From: an uncultured Clostridia bacterium
Lineage (GTDB): Bacteria; Bacillota; Clostridia; Christensenellales; UBA1242
Reading direction: 5' to 3'
Length of the DNA stretch: 64,000 nucleotides
Assembly (NCBI GenBank): GCA_934777505.1
Contig: CAKVNM010000002.1
Coordinates: forward strand, 62,001-126,000
Numbering within the stretch: position 1 is the first letter of the stretch; every line of letters starts with the position of its first letter. Shown piece by piece: positions 58,714 through 64,000 of the stretch. The position numbers and the translations under genes were made by a program. The notes under the pieces are model-generated. The model ran no database searches. It saw nothing but the letters and a program-made list of their open reading frames with translations, and was not told the origin of the DNA.

Positions 58714-59102
58714 TGTTTGCGGGGTTTTTACAAATTTTTTAAATTTTTTTGCTCTATGGGAGCGGTGTTTTTGTGGGTTGAAATTCCAAAAGAGTAAATA
58801 TGTAAATATCGATGGCAATATGTGACTATGTTTTAAGTGTAAAAGAAAATGCAATAATCATTTGCATGGCAAAACTCAAAATCGTTTTAGAAAATAATTC
58901 TTAAAATCTGCTTGTTTTGGCGAGTAAAATAAAGTTTCAAAATTGAGTTAAAAACGGCTATGAATGGTTTAACACAACGATTGAGTTGACAAATTGGGAA
59001 TAAATTTTTATAATACAAGCAAGAAAATGTTGATGATTTTTGGAAATACAAACTTGCGTATAATTAACAAGTTTGTGCTAGAAAACTATCAACAAAAAGA
59101 GA
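58714..59102. other. Intergenic region before the cysteine desulfurase gene
   Basis: About 390 bp. I see no gene. A TTGACA-like box at 58986 lies ahead of the next gene, with TATAAT at 59009-59014 (17-nt spacing), a likely promoter. Confidence 0.45.
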
Positions 59103-60242
59103 GTGAATGATTTGAAAAAAGTATATCTTGACAACGCAGCAACAACAAAGGTTTCAAAATCGGTTGAAAAAGCCATGAAGCCATTTTTTTGCAAAACTTT
59201 TGGCAACGAAAGTAGCAGTCACACATTTGGCAGAGATGCAAACAAATTTGTGGAACAATCAAGGCACGATGTTGCCCAAACAATCAACGCCGAAACAAAC
59301 GAGATTTACTTTACTTCTTGCGGAAGCGAGTCGAACTCGTGGGCGATTGTGGGATTAGCACTCGCTAACAAAGAAAAAGGCAATCATATAATCACAACGA
59401 AAATTGAACACGACTCCATTTTGAACGCCTGCAAGTTTTTGGAAAGTTTGGGGTTTGAAGTAACATATCTTGGCGTTGACAATCTTGGACATATCAACCT
59501 AAATGAACTGGAAAAAGCGATAACAGACAAGACCATTTTGGTGTCGGTTATGACCGCAAACAACGAAGTTGGAACGATTGAAGACATTGCGTCCGTTGGC
59601 GAAATTTGTCAGCGTCACAAAATTTTGTTCCACACAGACGCTGTTCAAGCCTATGGCGTTTTGAAAATTGATGTTAAAGCACTCCACATTGACGCCATGA
59701 GCGTGTCGGGTCACAAAATCTATGGACCAAAAGGCTCGGGAATGTTATATGTTAGAAACGGCGTGAAGATTAACAGTTTGATTTTTGGCGGAAATCAGGA
59801 ATTTGGCAAGCGTGGCGGAACGCTGAACACAAGTAGCGTTGTTGGATTTGGAATTGCGTGCAAACAGGCATATCAAAACATCGACAAAACCTATGCCAAA
59901 CTTTGTGAAACAAGAAAATATTTTGTGGATAGTTTACAAAATGCGTTTAAAGACCACATAATCATAAACGGCGACCAAGAAAAAACCGTTCCACAAATTA
60001 TCAGCGTAACTTTCAAGCAAAGACTGGCGAACATAATTTTAATCAAACTTGACCAAATGGGAATTGCGGTTTCCCGTGGGTCTGCTTGCACGGCTGGAAG
60101 CGAACTCCCAAGTTATGTTTTGCAGGCAATGAGTTTGAGTGACGGACTAAATTCGACAATAAGATTTTCAATAAGCAAGCACACTTTGAAAGGGGAAATC
60201 GACTATACCATTAAGTGCTTGAAACAGATTTTGAATTACTAA
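59103..60242 (+). CDS. Cysteine desulfurase (IscS/NifS type)
   Basis: About 377 residues. The start is GTG 59103 or TTG 59112; the latter gives the usual short start KKVYLDNAATT and better spacing to GAGAGTGA. The pyridoxal-phosphate lysine is in SVSGHKIYGPKG and the active-site cysteine in SRGSACTAGSE, as in IscS/NifS. It releases sulfur from cysteine. The next gene is mnmA, so its main job is probably sulfur supply for tRNA 2-thiouridine, as is common in Bacillota (NifZ/YrvO with MnmA). Confidence 0.92.
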   Translation: MNDLKKVYLDNAATTKVSKSVEKAMKPFFCKTFGNESSSHTFGRDANKFVEQSRHDVAQTINAETNEIYFTSCGSESNSWAIVGLALANKEKGNHIITTKIEHDSILNACKFLESLGFEVTYLGVDNLGHINLNELEKAITDKTILVSVMTANNEVGTIEDIASVGEICQRHKILFHTDAVQAYGVLKIDVKALHIDAMSVSGHKIYGPKGSGMLYVRNGVKINSLIFGGNQEFGKRGGTLNTSSVVGFGIACKQAYQNIDKTYAKLCETRKYFVDSLQNAFKDHIIINGDQEKTVPQIISVTFKQRLANIILIKLDQMGIAVSRGSACTAGSELPSYVLQAMSLSDGLNSTIRFSISKHTLKGEIDYTIKCLKQILNY

Positions 60243-60325
60243 AAATTTTAGAAAAACACGGAAAAATCACAAAAAAATGCAAAAAAACCTAATTTTTAAC
60301 GATTTTTTGCAAAAAAAGGAAAAAT

Positions 60326-61411
60326 ATGAGGAAAAAACAAACAGTAGTTGTTGGAATGAGCGGTGGCGTTGATTCCAGCATTGTGGCATTAAAACTTAAA
60401 GAGCAAGGCTATAATGTTATTGGCCTATTTATGAAAAACTGGGAAGAAACAACGGACACTGGTCACTGCACCAGCGAGCAAGATTTTGAAGATGTTAAAA
60501 AAGTCTGCACAAAACTTGGCATACCTTACTATTCAGTAAATTTTGCAAAAGAATACATGGACAGGGTTTTCAAATATTTTTTGGAAGAATACAAAAAAGG
60601 CAGAACTCCAAATCCAGATGTGCTTTGCAACAGGGAAATCAAGTTTGGACCATTTTTGGAATACGCAAAACAACTTGGGGCGGACTTTATTGCCACAGGA
60701 CATTATGCACAAGTTGAACACAAGAACGGCTACACATATTTAAAAAAAGCGGTGGACACCAACAAAGACCAAACTTATTTTTTAAATCAACTTTCACAAT
60801 CGCAACTGGGCTACACTATGTTTCCAATCGGCGATATGCTAAAACCAGACCTTAGAGCGCTAGCGGAAAAATATGACCTTTCGACCGCTCACAAAAAAGA
60901 TAGTACGGGAATTTGCTTTATTGGCGAAAGAAATTTTAAAGAATTTTTGAAGCAATATTTGCCAAATCAACCGGGGAACATTGTGGATATCGACACAAAC
61001 AAAGTTGTTGGAAAGCATGACGGCTTGATGTACTACACCATTGGTCAACGAAAAGGCCTTGGAATTGGCGGTGGTGCGAGCGAAAAAACTGGCAGATGGT
61101 TTGTTGTAAGAAAAGACCTTGACAAAAATATTTTGTATGTTTGTTGCGGACTTGAAGATTGCCTATATTCAAGCGGGCTTGTGACTTACAAAGTCAACTG
61201 GATTCCGTTTGAGCCTGAGCAAAAAGAGTTTGACTGCTACGCAAAATTTAGATATCGCCAGCCTGACCAAAAAGTTCATGTTAAGATTGAGCCAGACAAA
61301 GTTGTTGTTACATTTGCCGAAAAACAAAAGGCAATCACGCTTGGTCAATGGGTCGTTTTCTATGACGACACATACTGCCTTGGTGGTGGAATTATTGAAG
61401 AAAAATTTTAA
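60326..61411 (+). CDS. mnmA: tRNA-specific 2-thiouridylase MnmA
   Basis: A 361-residue protein with an AAAAGGAAAA site. The PP-loop is GMSGGVDSSIVAL; the catalytic cysteines are in NPDVLCNREIKFG and STGICFIGERNF. It uses ATP and a sulfur donor to thiolate U34 of tRNA-Lys, -Glu and -Gln; the window also holds tRNA-Glu(TTC), a substrate. It lies 84 nt after the desulfurase and is likely co-transcribed. Confidence 0.96.
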   Translation: MRKKQTVVVGMSGGVDSSIVALKLKEQGYNVIGLFMKNWEETTDTGHCTSEQDFEDVKKVCTKLGIPYYSVNFAKEYMDRVFKYFLEEYKKGRTPNPDVLCNREIKFGPFLEYAKQLGADFIATGHYAQVEHKNGYTYLKKAVDTNKDQTYFLNQLSQSQLGYTMFPIGDMLKPDLRALAEKYDLSTAHKKDSTGICFIGERNFKEFLKQYLPNQPGNIVDIDTNKVVGKHDGLMYYTIGQRKGLGIGGGASEKTGRWFVVRKDLDKNILYVCCGLEDCLYSSGLVTYKVNWIPFEPEQKEFDCYAKFRYRQPDQKVHVKIEPDKVVVTFAEKQKAITLGQWVVFYDDTYCLGGGIIEEKF

Positions 61412-61444
61412 AAAATATCAAAAAAACACGAAAAACAACAAAAA

Positions 61445-61469
61445 ATCTCGAAAAAATCGAGATTTTTTT
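61445..61469 (+). terminator. Terminator of mnmA
   Basis: ATCTCGA and TCGAGAT pair around AAAAA, with T7 after. Confidence 0.85.
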
Positions 61470-61556
61470 ATAATTTTTCATATTTTATAAAGTTTTACGA
61501 TAAAAGCAAAAAATATAAACTTGTTTTGTAAAGGTCGTTTTTAGTATCGTTTTTGA

Positions 61557-62798
61557 CTAATCTTCGTTTTGATAGCAAGTGTAAAAATCATTATCTGCTT
61601 TTTGTTCTTGCTTTATAAAACAGTTTTTAGATTCGAGTTTGTAAACAATTCCTGCTCGTTCGCTGTTGTTTTCAAGATAGGACAAAATCATATCTTCACG
61701 CTTGGATTGTTCATACATTTTTAGTTTCTTTTCCATAACAACGCTGAACGCCTTGTGCATTTTTGTGCTGTCGACAACTTCACTTCTAACCTTTAAGAGT
61801 GCAAGAGCAAATTCTTCATTTTGCAAAAGTTCGTCTGGGGTTATGTTTTTTGAGTCCGCCACATTTTGTAAAAATTTTGAACAAATCAAGTCGCTAGCAA
61901 GTTGCTGTCTAAAAGCGTGATTTGTTAAAGCCATGTTTAAGCCAACAGACACACAGCCACTACCCAAAAATTTGCCACCGATTGCATACGCTAAATATGG
62001 TTTTTTGAAATTTTGCAAATCTTTGATAGACGCCAAAAAGTGCGAAAGATAGTAAGAATTTTGATTTGTGAAAGTTTGAGCGTCATAGGTTGGGTCTAAC
62101 AAATAGTAGCCGTTTATGTTATACTTTTCGTCTTTTAGATAAACAATCAAATTTGCGTGACAAGTTGAGTGTTCGCCGTCATAATTTACGATATTTATAA
62201 AACCTTTCATATTTTGACTGCTCAATTTTTTTATGCAGTCAAGCATTAAAAGTGAAAATCCAGCGCAGACAATTTTGTCGCCGTTCATAATGCTATAAAT
62301 TGAGCGTGAATGTGAAAAGTTTTCGTCTTTGTCTTCCAGTTTATAAATTCGTTTTGTAACATAAAAATATAAGTACATTAGTTGCTCAAACTGTGAAAAT
62401 CTTTTGCTTTGGATTCGTTTGACAACTTCGTTAATTTTTTTGTGAGTTTTTTTAACACGACTTAGGCTAACAAACTCGTTTTCAATTTCCAGTCCAAGCA
62501 AAATTTTTGGATATTTTTCTTTCAATTCTTCCATTTTTTGAACATATCTTTCAGCAACCGTACAGTTGTAAAAATTATGATGAAATGCAATCGAAAAGTT
62601 AAAAATTTTATTATTTTCTAGTTTTTTTTCGATTAAATTTAATAAATTTTCAAAATTTTCGTCAAAAAGTTGCTCTTTTTCTAGCACACACACAAATTTT
62701 GCGTTCTTGTTTAGAACTATCATTTGTTGATATTTTTTAAGAGCATTTTCAAAATCTTCTGGACTTAAAAGTGAGCAAAATACAGCATCGTTTTCCAT
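61557..62798 (-). CDS. Transglutaminase-like protein
   Basis: A 413-residue protein without signal peptide. The middle (about 140-250) holds a transglutaminase-core triad in order: Cys in NGDKIVCAGFSLLMLD, His in YDGEHSTCHANLIVYL, and Asp in YYLLDPTYDAQT. The first 130 residues look like an alpha/beta domain; the C-terminal 130 are helical. Such papain-fold proteins act as peptidases or amidases; substrate unknown. No clear ribosome binding site; a TATAGT box lies 14 nt before the ATG, so the leader is very short. Monocistronic. Confidence 0.7.
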   Translation of the reverse strand: MENDAVFCSLLSPEDFENALKKYQQMIVLNKNAKFVCVLEKEQLFDENFENLLNLIEKKLENNKIFNFSIAFHHNFYNCTVAERYVQKMEELKEKYPKILLGLEIENEFVSLSRVKKTHKKINEVVKRIQSKRFSQFEQLMYLYFYVTKRIYKLEDKDENFSHSRSIYSIMNGDKIVCAGFSLLMLDCIKKLSSQNMKGFINIVNYDGEHSTCHANLIVYLKDEKYNINGYYLLDPTYDAQTFTNQNSYYLSHFLASIKDLQNFKKPYLAYAIGGKFLGSGCVSVGLNMALTNHAFRQQLASDLICSKFLQNVADSKNITPDELLQNEEFALALLKVRSEVVDSTKMHKAFSVVMEKKLKMYEQSKREDMILSYLENNSERAGIVYKLESKNCFIKQEQKADNDFYTCYQNED

Positions 62799-62960
62799 AC
62801 AAAAATGTTACCACTATATTGCCAAAATGTCAATATGCAAAATGGTTAAAATAGTTAATTTTGTGGCTTGCTAGTTTGAGCAATGTAGCACAAAAATCAT
62901 ACATCATTAAAACAAATATTCGCAGGAAAATTCTTTAAAATTGCAAACATAAAAAGACAA

Positions 62961-62987
62961 AAAAATCCAGCATAGAAACTGGATTTT
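62961..62987 (-). terminator. Terminator of the Asp-box protein gene
   Basis: AAAATCCAG pairs with CTGGATTTT; T run on the minus strand; overlaps the stop at 62986. Confidence 0.75.
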
Positions 62988-64000
62988 AATCATGCCGTTT
63001 TGCGTAAAGAACCATATCTGTTTTGATAGTTCCATTAAATTTTTGAGTGCAAGTTTTGTCCAAATAGAGTGAATATTCTTCCTTAAACAATTTGGAAATC
63101 GCAACTTTTCGATTGTCGTAAACTAGCAAATATGTTGTTTTGTTTGTGGAAATATCAACAATTTCAACTTTGTGGGTTGATTGTTGCTTGCTTTCAGCAG
63201 TTTCATAAGGAGCGGAAAGTTTGGAAAATCCCAAACAGTTGCCTGCGCTCCAAAGTTCGCCAGTCGACTTGTTGACCCTAATGCAAAGCGGTTCGCTTCC
63301 GCCCTGCACGCCTTGCGTTATGGAGTTTGCGTTGTTAACATTGATTGTCTGGAAAGTTTGACCGCCGTCACACGAACGGAACAGTGAACTTTCTGCCCTA
63401 TACTTATAGTTTGCACCGCCAACATAAACAATATTGGTGTTGTTTGGGTCAACCGCCACGGTGGTTAATCGATGTTCAAAAAATGTGTCGCTACCAATTT
63501 TGTCTTTCATGGTGGAGTCAACAAAAGATGACGGAATATTTTGCGAGATTTCTTCCACTCTGTTTTGCTCTTTAAGATAAATCTTAAAAAGCGAGTTCCA
63601 CTGGCAAGTAACATACAAAATATTGTTAGTTTCGTCATACGCCAAATCGCTGATATAAGTGTTGTTCCACCAGCGTTTTAAGTCGGTCGAATTGCACACC
63701 ACCTGCCACGATAGTCCGTTATCGGTTGACTGCACAACTTGACCCAATGTGTCGTTTATTCCATACAAAGTGCCGTTTTTAAAATTGCTTGTATAAACGC
63801 CCGTAACACCCTGCATGGACTGCCAAGTTCGACCAAAATCGTCACTTCTAAGATTTGCACAAAACAAAATATTCTTGTTTATTGGCGATTGATAACTGGA
63901 ATAACTTGCCTGTTCCATCATTCTTGAAACGCCGTCCGCTCTAACATAGCCTTCGGTTATCTTGTGATTTTCGTCCAAAACAAAGTTGGCTGTTTCTCCG
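62986..64000 (-). CDS. Secreted-type Asp-box beta-propeller protein (5' end outside window)
   Basis: The frame is open to the right edge; 338 residues are visible. It holds several Asp-box (BNR) motifs of the S-x-D-x-G-x-T-W type: SDDFGRTWQSM, STDNGLSWQVV and SCDGGQTFQTI, as in sialidases, xyloglucanases and VPS10-like propellers. The last 45 residues (YSLYLDKTCTQKFNGTIKTDMVLYAK) match the Flg_new/Listeria-Bacteroides repeat found in extracellular proteins. A glycan-binding or hydrolase role is likely, but the catalytic part may be outside the window. Confidence 0.75.
   Translation of the reverse strand, partial: GETANFVLDENHKITEGYVRADGVSRMMEQASYSSYQSPINKNILFCANLRSDDFGRTWQSMQGVTGVYTSNFKNGTLYGINDTLGQVVQSTDNGLSWQVVCNSTDLKRWWNNTYISDLAYDETNNILYVTCQWNSLFKIYLKEQNRVEEISQNIPSSFVDSTMKDKIGSDTFFEHRLTTVAVDPNNTNIVYVGGANYKYRAESSLFRSCDGGQTFQTINVNNANSITQGVQGGSEPLCIRVNKSTGELWSAGNCLGFSKLSAPYETAESKQQSTHKVEIVDISTNKTTYLLVYDNRKVAISKLFKEEYSLYLDKTCTQKFNGTIKTDMVLYAKRHD

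Overview
The window is AT-rich and carries gene neighbourhoods typical of Bacillota: dnaX-ybaB-recR, a sigH / rlmB / mrnC cluster, a CwlD-type amidase, an Hsp20 gene under a CIRCE operator, ComF, and strong AGGAGG-type ribosome binding sites. The sigH-like factor, the CwlD-like amidase and a protein with weak RsfA-like repeats suggest a spore-forming lineage. The many long proteins of unknown function suggest an uncultured, probably gut-dwelling clostridial bacterium. The genetic code is standard: genes stop with TGA as well as TAA and TAG. This placement is inferred from gene content only.

Layout. 1-3.5 kb: the end of an unknown gene, tex, and a ZIP metal transporter. 3.6-6.8 kb: a large intracellular leucine-rich repeat protein with two small partners. 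6.8-12.8 kb: recR, ybaB, dnaX, sigH-like, rlmB, mrnC, cwlD-like and lepB. 12.8-17 kb: rubrerythrin, an unknown pair that includes a possible degenerate nucleotide cyclase, and an SPFH / zinc-ribbon pair. 17.1-31.4 kb: tRNA-Met, then tRNA-Glu carrying a 14,014-bp integrated element. 31.5-40.6 kb: pseudouridine synthase, uppP, tRNA-Leu followed by three tandem copies of its own 3' end, hsp20 and comF. 40.6-49.6 kb: a heterodimeric ABC exporter, argS, a membrane protein, a lipoprotein that looks like a GT80 sialyltransferase, and tRNA-Gln. 50-54.2 kb: recD2 and a fusion of the GlmU acetyltransferase domain to GlmM. 54.4-64 kb: a multidomain 935-residue protein, the remnant of a cell-wall-anchored protein, a cysteine desulfurase with mnmA, a transglutaminase-like protein, and the end of a secreted Asp-box protein.

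The element is bounded by direct repeats of the tRNA-Glu 3' end (17366 and 31380). It encodes a large serine integrase, a LexA/CI-type repressor facing a Cro-like gene across an operator region, a run of small early genes, three consecutive membrane or secreted proteins, a Zot/pI-like membrane ATPase, a ribbon-helix-helix-like protein behind a palindromic operator, three coiled-coil paralogues, and a winged-helix replication-type protein. Hairpins and three 32-bp iterons lie near the right end. The order (early genes, membrane/adsorption-type proteins, pI-like ATPase) resembles filamentous (inovirus-like) proviruses, but I could not find a convincing major coat protein. The integrase reading frame crosses the attachment core, so its C-terminus differs between the integrated and circular forms.

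Other striking points are the GlmU(C)-GlmM fusion, the GT80-like lipoprotein, two A9 tracts in dnaX where a shift in either direction stops at once just after domain III, and several host genes whose -10 box lies only 6-8 nt before the ATG, implying leaderless mRNAs.
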